A DNA stretch of 64,000 bases from Patella vulgata (taxonomy: Eukaryota; Mollusca; Gastropoda; Patellidae). Position 1 is the stretch's first letter. Each line of letters opens with the position of its first letter. The stretch lies in the NCBI RefSeq assembly GCF_932274485.2, contig NC_065882.2, positions 27,546,890 through 27,610,889 on the forward strand, given 5' to 3'. Positions 11,530 through 25,300 of this stretch are shown here, piece after piece. The notes under the pieces were generated by a model. That model was not told where the DNA came from, did not search any database, and was given only the letters and a program-made list of their open reading frames with translations. Position numbers and translations under genes: made by a program.

Positions 11530-13317
11530 GTAATATATATGTTTATGGTAACGTAATTTATCTAATTTAAAAGATTGTAAAATTGACACATCAGGAATTG
11601 CTGTAAGATGAAAATTCGAAATCTGTGGCTTTTGTTTTTAAATTAACTTTAATTAAATTTGAATTAAATTTGATACGAATTTTCGAATTTCTTTTTTAAA
11701 AGTCCAAAACATTTATTTTACGTAAAGGAATTAGTGTTATCCATCAATTGTGTACCCAGGACTCAATTTCTCGGCAATGTTAATATTATGACGTATATTA
11801 TTGCCGACCAGAGAGAATCCAAATTTTTTATCGCCCTTTAATGTATATGCTATTTCGAATTGAACTAAGCGAAAAATATCGCAATTTATACGCATAAATT
11901 CAATGTGGACGTATATTGTCGTTACTTCCGTCAGTTTAGCCGCAATAGTAGGGTAAACGTGGTGACCTTTACAATTGATACACCCATTGATGCTTTGCGA
12001 AAGTAAAATAGCATCAAGCGAATATTTTTTCAAAATCAATGAAGTAGGAAGCATTCACATAGTCATTTTTTATGTACACATGTGGCCATGGTGTTAACCA
12101 CGTAAAATCTCGAGTATAGAATTATGTGGTATTGTTTCACTTTTATTTCATTGTGGAAATTATGAAAGTTACAGGTCTGTAAAATTTTTTATAAACAAAT
12201 GATTACAAAACCCACCCAAAGGAAGTCCTTATTACTTTTGCTGGAGTCAAATCAGTAGTGGAAACATTTCTAGCGTCAGTTGTACATTGGCCTGGCGGTT
12301 ATATGGGAGAACCATGTCGATCTTTTTACAGTTCGTGGCTGATGTTGTTCATTAGGGTATAAGGAGGAACCATATTAAAAATCTAGTTGTTCGGATTGTA
12401 AGTTTCGAACGCGTGCTGTTGTTTCTCCAGGCTCATTTTGCCCCTTATTCAAACGGAGTGGGAACTGGGATTGTGGCATAGTCTATGGAATAAACTCTCA
12501 CAATCAATGAATCCATTACTGTCTGTGGGCCATTTTAAATCTCAGCTCAAAACATTCTTATTTCAAAACCCTGATCTGTAAATAATCAGTGAATATAAAA
12601 ACCAACAGCGCCTTAGAAACTGTTTTCTTCAGTATTAACGCGCTTTGTAAATGACGATATTATTATTATTATAACCAACAAGTGTAATGAATCCAAATGT
12701 AAAACGTGTTCAATCATAATTGAAGGTTCATCCATAAATATCACGGACAATTTTACATTTCATGTAAAACAACCAATGACTTGTAAACCTGATTACATTA
12801 TATATGTAATAATTTGTCCGGGCGGTAAGGGTAGATATATCGGAAAGACCATAAATATGCTTAGATTAAGAATGAACCACCATCGACAACATATTCTTAA
12901 TCCGCTATACAGGATGATACCCCTAAGCCGACACCTCGATGTTTGTGGCAAATGCAATTTTAATGTCTTTCCGTTATATCAATTAAACAGCAAAAACAAC
13001 GATCTATTAGATGCAAAGGAATCATATTTTATTGAAAAATTCAAACCATTGCTTAATTCAAGGTGTTGATTTTTTGTTGTATTAACATTGTAGTTGTGTA
13101 AATTATAAATGTTTAATTAATCATTTTGTTAATGATACATAATGTATGCATATTATCTTATCGTGCATATTATAGCCATTATAGTTCATTGTTGTAACCA
13201 TGACGTTATTACGTCATATCAATTGTTGGAATTGGTAAAATTTGCTTGAAGAAGCTTAATAAAGCGGAAAGTACTCGCAAAAACCTATTTTTTCCCCCTA
13301 AAATATCTTTATTTCGA

Positions 13318-13349
<32 letters not shown>

Positions 13350-16300
13350 GTATTATAGGCCTTATACCGTTCTCCTTCCTGCCTCTGTGATGTGAAAAGT
13401 TTCATTAAAATAATAGGCCTGATTTACGTCTATTAGTATTATCATGCGACCTAATTATGGTTATGAATGACAAGAAAGTCCAACTTATGCCCAAGTAAAC
13501 GGCAATGTTCACGTTTTTTTTTTTTTTATTTTCATAAACTGTCGCATATTTCATTCAGAAATATTTTTAGTTAATTTTGAAAATTTATGATTATTTCAAA
13601 ATTTATAACGGCATTATTTTATCGATGTTTACCTTGAGGTAAATGCAACTATGTCAACCATACAAAGCAATGTTTTGCGAGTGGTAACATGGCGGAATTA
13701 GTACTTCCGGTGACTTCACACTTCTCAGCCAATAAGCTATCCAGTTATTAAAAAGATCAGTGCCCTCCGTACGTTGACGACTAGGATGTTCTGGGTGACC
13801 GAGACTATGCAAATTGAGAAGTCGTCACTCCGTCTACATTCAAATTCTTGAAGTAATATTATAAAACTTAGTGGAATTGTTTTGTTTGCAACATTATCAA
13901 AACTTGGAATTCTCAGATGGCAAATTTTATTCTGTAGGCCTACCAGTTTTTGGGTGATGTGGCTTGTTAAAAATATTTTGTCTAGCTGCTTCATCAGCTA
14001 TGTACACAAATTGCTGTGTCATATTCCCAATTATTTACCTTGAGATTAGTGAAATAGTAACCATATTCTAACTTCAACTAGCCAGTGCTAGAAGACTATT
14101 GACCGAGTTCAAAACCAGATCGTGCTGACTATGAAGTTAGGTGTAGTAGGTGGGGAAACAATTTATATCATTTTAAAATTATGTGTACACCGGGAATTCT
14201 ACATACGCCAATGGAGAAAACCACCCTATGTACTGTTTTATCTTATAATTAAAACACCATTAATTCTTTTTTAAAATTTTAGAATGAGCTGAATGTTTGT
14301 GGAAATGTTACTTGTCCTATTGGAACTATCTGCATACAGACTATAAACCATAATACTGCTTGTGTATTTACAGGTAAAAACCTTTTATTTAAATGAGAGC
14401 TAAATCTTTGATTTTAGATGAAAAAAGGGTTTTGAATTGATTTGATGTGTTATTTCGAGTAGTGATGAAGCACGCCGGACGTGCCACTTATCCATAGATA
14501 TTACCTATAAAGGTGTACGTCTCTTAATTGTGTGATCAACAAAAAGAAAATGCCCCATGGCCACAACAAATCAATGTTACAAACAATATTAAAGATGGGT
14601 TCCCGCGTACAAACTGGGTGATTTAATGGTATATATGGACTAAAAACATATTCAAACTAATTAATTTGTCATAACTTTGCTTCAAATCCTGGGGGATGGG
14701 TGGCTGAATGGTTAGCACGTGCGCGCTGTACCATAAAGTCTGTCATTGAGTCAACTGGCGTGGTTTCGAATCCCCGGTTGTACGTGGCAAGGAGTAGGGT
14801 CGCCTGTCCAACCTCGTGGGTTTTCTCCGGGTCCTCCCACTGCTAAAGACCCCTACGCGCAAGCGAATTATTGAAATAAAATTAAAACATGTAAACATGT
14901 GTTAGTCCCGAAATGGCCTAGTTTGTGTTGAGTGAACGTTAAACCCCATTTCTCTCTCTCTCCGCTTCAAATCCTTCTCAAACATCGTAATTGCGAAGGA
15001 ATGCCCTGCTAAGTGCTATAAAAAGTCGATCAAACCAGGTCATGTTTACGTCACGTGACTTACCTCTTGGAAATCAGAGGAGAATTCATTGCATACATAA
15101 GACGGTCTTGTCTTTAATCGCTTACTATTTATTACAAATATCGAATCCTAGTTAAATTCTCGGATTATCCACTACCCTCGTTTTTTTCCGCCATTTTTAA
15201 CTCAGAAAGTGCTGTACGTCTAACTCTCCATAAAGTTTATCAACTTGTACATCAAGCGCTCAATGTTCGCGTGTGACCTTTGACATCATGCGTGCAGAAA
15301 TTCCTAATCGTCGGGCTGTTGATTAGGGGAACCCTTACATGTTTGTCCTGTATACGCTCCATGAGTGTTTTTCGGGGAATCCAGCATTTTTCTAAGATTG
15401 GATATCTCTACTTTCCATATATACCAAAATTACCATACTTTTATTGGATTATTGGAAATATTAAACCACCCGATAAATACTTATCTGGGAACCCATCTTT
15501 AAGGCAAGCGGGAATAAAGATGCGGGCTGTTATGCGGACATTTTTCTCGGTTATATTTACCAATGTAAGTCGAACTTATTTCTTCTGTCCCTGAACTAAA
15601 TCGAGAAAGAAAAAATACGCCCCCCCCCCCCCAACAAAAAACACATCATACAATAATATATCGTTTTGTCTTTACATGTTAGACTTACATAACATATAGA
15701 CCCGAATCCCTATTAACTAATCCCTATTGTGAATATGCAACTAAGCCTAATCAAATATTTTGATTGTATTTTCTCAATATATTGATTTACCCAATCGACA
15801 TTATTTTGTTTTTATTTCTTTCATTTTCGACATAAACTACTTGTAAATCGTTATTTTCAGATTGCCCTAATCTACCTGAAAAACCTAGGAACAGTTATCT
15901 GCCACCTATTGTAACAAGAGAGGTTGGTAAATCCCTGTTATTACAATGTGATTTTCGACCAGTTGGAAATGCAAGCATTACTTGTCAAACAGACGGTAAC
16001 TGGACTATACCAAACTTTAATTGTATTGACGGTAAGTGTGAACAATTATTATTTACGCAAAGACACAATTTAGTCAAGTTTATATTTTACAAAAAGCTGT
16101 TGAGTACTATATTGTATATTATGTATAACTATATATACCATTTCATTTTTAAAAAATATCATGACTCAGGTCTCTTTTTTTTTTGAAACCAGTAAAAATA
16201 AGGTATTGAGCCAAACTAAGGCAACATTCTTTGGTCACGACAGCAAATCGAACAATCGTGTATTCCGGTACTAAATACAATGTGGTAATATTATCCCAAT

Positions 16301-19300
16301 AACGCCCCCCCTATCGAATCGGTGTAATAGTTCTCAAAATCATGGACTTCTCGTTGGACTTCAATATTGTCTCAGACTTCACGCTGTGTTATTTTAATAC
16401 TATAACTAAGGAAAACGGCTTTGTTCTAAATACGTGTTTATATATCAGTGATACATCACTAATACAAAAATTACAACAGCTATGAAATTACATAAGCAAT
16501 GACGCTAAATGCAGTCTTATCTCAGCCGCTCACCAGAGCTGACTTTTATGTGAAGCAACTTTAAAGGACAAAATTGCTGTCAGTCATTATCACATATTAT
16601 GCGATAGAACTCGTAGCAATGATCTCTGTGTTGAATAATATTTGGAACGTGTTAAACCAGTTCTATCACATATGTGATAATGACTGACACCAATATTGTC
16701 CTTTAAGATATCGCCATTGTCCCAGAATGATGTTTGGCAAAACCACGGAGCAGGTACGATTCTACTCGCGACACACGGACGTAACCTCTTTCTAAGCGGT
16801 AGGCCTATATAGTATACTACATGACCTTTGCCTACGAGCTGATGAATTATAAATCAGTTGGAAAATCATCGAAACCTTAGTGAATTTTCATTGCTTGTGC
16901 TGAACTTCATTTACTATTTAGAACATCAATCTGATTAAAACACAGATCCTATTTCGTTTCGTTTTTATAGTTCAAAATTTCGACTTTACTTGTCTTTACT
17001 ACACTTGGATCTGGAAGCGTTGTTATTTAACTCGTGTTCTGCTTGAAATGAGGGGTCAGCCAATCAAATGGTCTGTCGAATCGAGCGTTTGACCTTTTTT
17101 GCGCGGAACTGTGGGTAGACATTAGCGACATAAGAAATCAAAACAAAGCAAAAGTAGATAAAAGAATACATGGCGGTCGCTAATTGGTTAATTGAATGAC
17201 TGACGTATATCGAAAGTATAAAAAACGAAACGAAATATAAATCTATATTTTAATTAGATTGTTAGAACATTCACTTCTCATCACACAGTTCACATATTTT
17301 TGTGTAAACATTTGAAATGATTATTTTTCTTGACTGTCACCACTGTGTTATTTTTCCATCAAGCACTTGATGTGGCGTACAATTAATTTAGATTTCACAA
17401 CATAGACGAAGTGTCCTGACCCCCCCCCCCCCAAAAAAAATAGGGATAATGCGACTTGATGATTGGGATTTCTTTATTTCCCGTGTATTTTTTATTCTGT
17501 TGTAAAAATTAGAACTACCCGAAAGTTCACAACGAAACGAAACCATGCCATCTGCCGATAATACGAGAAGCGATAGCCAAAGTGTCTTTTTATAAATCTA
17601 CGTTTTCTTTGTGGCGTAATTCTAATGATTTTTATAAATTCAGTCTTTATTATTATAAATAATTATTAGCTTTCGATTGAAGAAAATGAAACTGACAGAA
17701 ATAGAAAACTGAACTAGATTAATATGGAAGGGTATCGCTGCCAATAATAAATGCTCTGCTACAATGTTTTTTCTATTGATTATATGTAAAAAGTACAATG
17801 TACAAAGTCATAATACCGGTAATGATAAAGTCAAAATACCTCTAAGGCAAGAGTTAAATGTAAAACGTCAAATGTTAATTGTTAAATGACAAATGTTTTG
17901 TGGGAAAATGCTTTTTTTGACGTGTCTACATTTTACATTTCTCTCATTACACTTTACATTTGCTCTCTGCCACATCCCATTTGTGCTTCGCGTGACTTAT
18001 TAACATATACGGAAACCTGGCACACTATAAGCCAGAACAAGGATATTCAGGAAATCAGCCTAGCACACAATAAAAATTTACTCACCTTGACACTTTGGAT
18101 GGCACTTTATGATGATTACCGGGGGGGGGGGGGGGGCTGGCTGTGCAATGTCCAAATACGAAATTTCAGGTATCATGTTACATATTAGTGGAAAGCACAT
18201 TCATTTCTGTTTGTAAATATGTAAATAGTTTTCTGGTACAATCGTATTTTCATAATTTATATCCAATAAATATCACACTATTAAAGGGGTATTCAAGTTA
18301 AAATACTGGTCTAAATACGAAATTCCAGATACCATGTTGCCTATAACTGATTGCTCTTATCAAATATGCAAATAATTTTCTGGCACATTCATATTTTAGA
18401 TAAACTAAAATAAAGATACAGGGCTTAATCAAAAATTCTCTATGTCCATACTAAAAGATGTATAGTCATTCCTCTCTTTAAATATATTATTTATTTGTTG
18501 GGCACAATCCTTAAATATTGTTTTTTTTTAATAGATCAAAGTAGGCTACTCAACTCTGTTTATAGAGAGACCGGAAAGAGTGGGGGTGTTTAACTCTTGC
18601 CTTAGAGGTGTTTTGACTTTATCATTATCGGTATTAGGACTTTGTTCATTGTACTTTTTACACATAATCAATGGAAACGACATTGTCGCAGAGCATTTAA
18701 TATTGGCAGCGATACCCTTCCATAGATTAACGCATTACGGGGGGTGCTTTGGATTTTTTTTCCTTTTTTTTACTTAACCCTTGTCGGTGCTCGTGGGGTC
18801 TCCGTGGACCTCATGCACATGTTTTATAGTGTTTTGTAATAACTACTGGGGCACTGCTTTCTGAAATTTAGTGACTTTGTCTCCTATACATTTTTACACG
18901 TAGCGAAGAGTTTGGTATTCATCTGCTTCCCACATGCTGAGTTCTGTTACATGCAAATCAGGTCCAACGCTTGAAGGGAACAAGGGGTCCAATCGGACCC
19001 CTAACTTACAACTCACAGTAGAGATTTTGCTAATGTATTTGCTGCCTAATACCATATTGCGTATGCCAGAGTATTCTCTCTTTTAACACCTGTATGTTAC
19101 AAATACCCTAAATTAAATGATGAATTCCAAATATTCAATGGTTTTTGTATCAAACGTGATTTGCCATTTTACCTCTTTATCACATAGTACACAATATGAA
19201 TGCAAATAAAAACTAAAACCCTGCCTTTTAATTCAGATATATCTGTACGTAAACCCCTTGATACCTGCTATGTGATTCTCACAACGTGAACCGACAAGGG

Positions 19301-22300
19301 TTAATATTTCATCAGCGTATATTTATTAAAATAAACTTTGGCTATCGCCACGGATCGGCAAAGTTTCTTTTTCTTTTTTTCATTTGACTACGCCGGACGT
19401 GTTTACATTACAAAGTATGCAACAATTCAGACGAATCTGCCTATTCATATTTAAGTTAGGAGAAAACCTCAGAGATTAAATTATCTTGAAATCTAATTTT
19501 GGTCGATAAACTGTAAATAATAATTATTATTATTTCATCAGCGTAGATTTATTAACACAGATAAGCGAATATTTAATAATTAAGTGAATGACATTTCCAA
19601 TAAACGCCTTCTCGTATTATCAGTACCTAGCATTTCTCGTTACATTGTGAATTTTTCTCTCACAATGTTTACCATCAGCATAAACGGAATGAAATTAGTT
19701 CCCAGTCTTGTTTAGATTGATATAGATCATTTAGAAATTATTTTATGGTGGCCCCGTTCCCCTGTCCTTTTTCATATTATATATATTGTGTTGTTTGTTT
19801 ATCGCAGAATGTGTTTCACCACCTACATCGAGCTCAATGACGAACGATGCGAATGCAACAGCCATTGGAACGATAATCACTTACACATGTAATCTACCCA
19901 GTTTTGGTAATACATCTATAATCTGTCGAGGCAATGCTACATGGTCCGAACTTGACGAAGATGTGTGTTATTATGGTAAGCTTTCCCGTGTAAAATGTAT
20001 TATATTCCTATGAGTACCAACGGTCCTTCGAACCTACTTTGCTGAACTACAATTTCTGTATTCTTAAAAGCACATATTTGTCATTAAAATAAACTTTGGC
20101 TATCGCCACTGATCGGCAAAGTTTCTTTTTCTTTTTTTCATTTGACTACGCCGGACGTGTTTACATTACAAAGTATGCAACAATTCAGACGAATCTGCCT
20201 ATTCATATTTAAGTTAGGAGAAAACCTCAGAGATTAAATTATCTTGAAATCTAATTTTGGTCGATAAACTGTAAATAATAATTATTATTATTTCATCAGC
20301 GTAGATATATTGACACAGATAAGCGAATATTTAATAATTAAGTGAATGACATTTCCAAGAAACGCCTTCTCGTATTATCAGTACCTAGCATTTCTCGTTA
20401 CATTGTGAATTTTTCTCTCACAATGTTTACCATCAGCATAAACGGAATGAAATTAGTTCCCAGTCTTGTTTAGATTGATATAGATCATTTAGAAATTATT
20501 TTATGGTGGCCCCGTTCCCCTGTCCTTTTTCATATTATATATATTGTGTTGTTTGTTTATCGCAGAATGTGTTTCACCACCTACATCGAGCTCAATGACG
20601 AACGATGCGAATGCAACAGCCATTGGAACGATAATCACTTACACATGTAATCTACCCAGTTTTGGTAATACATCTATAATCTGTCGAGGCAATGCTACAT
20701 GGTCCGAACTTGACGAAGATGTGTGTTATTATGGTAAGCTTTCCCGTGTAAAATGTATTATATTCCTATGAGTACCAACGGTCCTTCGAACCTACTTTGC
20801 TGAACTACAATTTCTGTATTCTTAAAAGCACATATTTGTCATTAAAATAAACTTTGGCTATCGCCACTGATCGGCAAAGTTTCTTTTTCTTTTTTTCATT
20901 TGACTACGCCGGACGTGTTTACATTACAAAGTATGCAACAATTCAGACGAATCTGCCTATTCATATTTAAGTTAGAGAAAACCTCAGAGATTAAATTATC
21001 TTGAAATCTAATTTTGGTCGATAAACTGTAAATAATAATTATTATTATTTCATCAGCGTAGATTTATTAACACAGATAAGCGAATATTTAATAAATAAGT
21101 GAATGACATTTCCAATAAACGCCTTCTCGTATTATCAGTAGCTAGCATTTCTCGTTACATTGTGAATTTTTCTCTCACAATGTTTACCATCAGCATAAAC
21201 GGAATGAAATTAGTTCCCAGTCTTGTTTAGATTGATATAGATCATTTAGAAATTATTTTATGGTGGCCCCGTTCCCCTGTCCTTTTTCATATTATATATA
21301 TTGTGTTGTTTGTTTATCGCAGAATGTGTTTCACCACCTACATCGAGCTCAATGACGAACGATGCGAATGCAACAGCCATTGGAACAATAATCACTTACA
21401 CATGTAATCTACCCAGATTTGGTAATACATCTATAATCTGTCGAGGCAATGCTACATGGTCCGAACTTGACGAAGATGTGTGTTATTATGGTAAGCTTTC
21501 CCGTGTAAAATGTATTATATTCCTATGAGTACCAACGGTCCTTCGAACCTACTTTGCTGAACTACAATTTCTGTATTCTTAAAAGCACATATTTGTCATT
21601 AACAAATTTTTTCTAGTAATTAATTATATAATGTTATAGTTGTCGCTGCTGATCCGCACGCTGCTCAGAGTATGCTTACTCTTACATAAATACTTCATAA
21701 AACGTCATGATTGAGTTTTAATAATTTAATATTTTATCATTTAATAAGTTCACGCAAAATTTACTCGGGATAGCTTTTCGTTTTATTGAACCTTTGACTT
21801 TAATTATCCCTTCTGGTGATTAAGGTGACCCGCGCGACTGTCAATTATTATAGAACTATTCACCCAAGATCAGATTTCTGCATCCAATTCAGTCTTTTGA
21901 TAAAAATACCAACAAATGATCGTCAGATAAATACCGGAATATTATTATCAATTGGATGGAAATGAATATGTTTAATCCTAGACGCAGGATCTAGAAACCA
22001 TTGAAACATAAAAGAAACCTTTAAATTAAAACGGCTAGATCTCTTTGATGTCGGCCACACATAAATTATTGATTCCAATTGGCACTCTTTAATTCTGTAT
22101 TGTAGAGATATAACCGATATGTCAGTAGCGATTTCCGCATAATAAAATTTTCAATGCATACAAGGGACCTCGGTTTTTTGTCCCACCCGAATAAGTAGAT
22201 TGTGGTCAACTATTACCATTGATCCCCAATCTTTGGTGTGTGCATACATTGAGAGGTGCAATACAGTTTCCAGTATTTTTTAAATATAGAAGTAATGCAG

Positions 22301-25300
22301 AACCTTCTCAGTTACGATATGTTCCTGTACATTCCTGGTCGTGTATCGCTTTATTAATATTAATGTTAATGTAACACAAGAATTGAGACAGAAGATATAA
22401 ACATATGCTGCGAGTCGGGAAGAGTTATGTGTTAGGGTTATGCTCAAGGTATCTATTTGATAACAATAGAGAATTCATTTTGTGCATTTGTAGTGAATTC
22501 TTTCATGAAATTATCCACAGATGATTGTTATCTCGATTTGAATTTGGCACTGCGTTTTTAATGGCTTTGAGTGGTAAATTGTTAACATTTGAATTAAAGA
22601 GGTAAATTGTTAACATTTAAATCAAAGAGACAAAGCAATGCGTCATCTAAATTCTATCGTCGTCACTTACCAATCATTATAGAAAGTTCCATCCAAGATG
22701 TGAATTCTGTATTTTAAATTTATTCATTGGAAAAGGAACAAAATTGTCGCCAGATAAATACTAATAATATAATAATAAATTCCATTTGTAACATGCTAGA
22801 ATCCACAAAGCGTGCTTAATTCATCCTACTCATTCTCGCATGCAAAGGTTTATACACCACAGGTGTGAATAAATTGGTATGTCAAAGAAAGCAGTTGAAG
22901 TCAATACTGGAAGCCAGTTGTAATATGGCAACGCGAATCATTTTTAGTTACTTTCTGGCAACAGAGTTTTGAAGTTGTTGGTTAAGTTAATATTTCGGAA
23001 GTCCTGATAACAAGCGACTGCTTCATTCGTTATGAGGTGTGTTATTTTTCCAATGTGCTTTATGTGGGAGAAACATTTGCGAGAGAGAGATCACAAACTT
23101 GTTGAGCCATAGCCAATTCCATATCAAGCACTGCAGCTAAGATTTTTACAGAATGTGAAAAGTTGATTGTTACTATACCAGTTCTAAATCGATTATTGAT
23201 TCCAATGATGCCAATGTGGAGATATAACCGATGTTGTAAGTAGGTGATGTATATTTTCAAACCGGTTGGCGAAGGGGCCAGGTCGGTTGGGGATGTCATT
23301 TCTCATAATTAACCTCTGAATTAGAGAACCGGATTCAGACCAGTTATTTGACAACCTCTTTTACTTCGCCACGGCTTAATGTTATTTTGGAAGAGATTTT
23401 CAACGTTACAGGCGCCTGTGACATGTGCTACTTTGTCTGAGGGGAGATTGTTGTATTATCTAACTTGAAATTACATGATTTATTATAGTTTACTATTATA
23501 TGTCTCTTACTAGGTTAAATAAATTTCCTCTGGGATAATAAAGTCATAGGCCTATCTTATTTTATATTTTTCATCTAAAATTCGTAAAACAAAGTTTTAT
23601 TTACTCCACAAAACAACATAATTTAAATGTTTTGAGTTAAACCAATATTAAGGCCAATTGGTGTCAACCCAATTCAATATTTTATTTTTTGACCTCACTC
23701 AAGGTGGCTTAGCTCCTTTATGATGAAAACAAATTGTATTGTTCTTGTCAAAAGAATCTTAAAAATACAACATTTTTTCACCCGGTTTGATATTTCTGTT
23801 TTTCTAGGTAAAAACTGCTTTGATACTATGCTGTTGGGTGGTAACATAACATCAAATATTATAATTGCTCCTCGACCAAATTCACAAGTTGAAGTTACAT
23901 GTAAGGAAGAAGGGGGACTGACCTATACTATAATACGTAAGTTGGTATTTTACCTTTTTAATTCATTTAAGAAATTTGGGAATCACAGTTTGCAAACTTT
24001 TTGTAAAAGTTCTATCTCTAAAAGCAATATGATTCTATTATGACGAATCCTTTGCAGACGATATAAACGGGATATGTTCAAAAGTAAGAGCGGCTATAAG
24101 GCATGTCGAAATTCAAACCTTTTCTCGCATTCGGGATCCCCCCCCCCCCACACACACACACGCCACATACATCACTATGTCCTATTGCTTCAGATTTCTT
24201 AAAAATTGACCTCTGCTAAATCTTTTTATGGACTTCGTTTTAATCCTATTGAATCCAAGCAGGGAGAATATTTATCATTAAAGATACATTATGTAAGATT
24301 TAGATAAAGAGCTAGACATTCTTGCTCTAATAGTTGGGAAATAGATAATGTAAAATGAATAATTTGAAAATTTCATTCAAATTACTCAATTGCGAGCGAA
24401 GATATTAGCATTTGAAGGTTTGACAAGACGTGTGCAATAGTTTCAACCACCGTACTGGTTGTTCGAAGATAAGTCTCCCTCCTCCATGAGTTGATTATGG
24501 CCTGAATAAGTTAATTAATGTCTAATTAATAATTTAGAAAACATTTCAGGCCTAAAAAAAAGTCCTGCAATAGGCAGATTTAGCTCTTGCATAATGTATG
24601 TTTAAAATTTAGATTTTGTTTTCTTACTTATATGTAAAATTATAAACTCGGAAACATTTTAGCGTGCATTACGCCGTGGAAAATCTGATATATTCCGAAT
24701 AAAACATAGCTCGAGAAAGCCCTGGAGGATGTCGCGTAGGCATGGTTCCTTGTGTACGGGACTCGCGAAAAATAAACTCCAATTATATATAGAATATATT
24801 TTATAACTGACGAATTAATTTATCATGTTCGTTACTTTCATAAGGCCGGTTGTGCTCTATCGTTGAAATGGTACCAAAATAAACGAGCTCCATAGTGTAA
24901 ACTTTATCTCATTCAGCGCATTGCAAGGCATTCATATAGAAATAAAGAAAATGATTGTGTTAATTGTTATCTTAACAGAGCCATGTGAATCAATGATTAT
25001 TTACATTATTGAACATTATTGAAAGAAGACGCTCACAGTCAAACTGAAAAATGCCATCTTTTGTTTTTTGCTCAACAGACCAAAGGCATACTGGGACTAT
25101 GCCCGTTCATGGTCCTTCGTCCGGTGTTCGATAGTATTCCAATCTCGTCCTTCCAGATTCTTTCTTGCCTGTGCATGCACGTGGCGCCGTTCAATTTTTA
25201 TTTTTTGTCACAAGAGATTTCTTTTCGAAATTGAAGTGAGATTTAACGTCCTAATTTTCTAAACCAGTCGGTCTTGTGAAGAGGAACGTTTGTCTGGATG

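Noticed and set aside
16838-16880. Hammerhead ribozyme (CTGATGA then GAAA)
   Set aside because: The two core boxes are present but I could not pair the expected helices; Penelope-like ends elsewhere also gave no convincing hammerhead.
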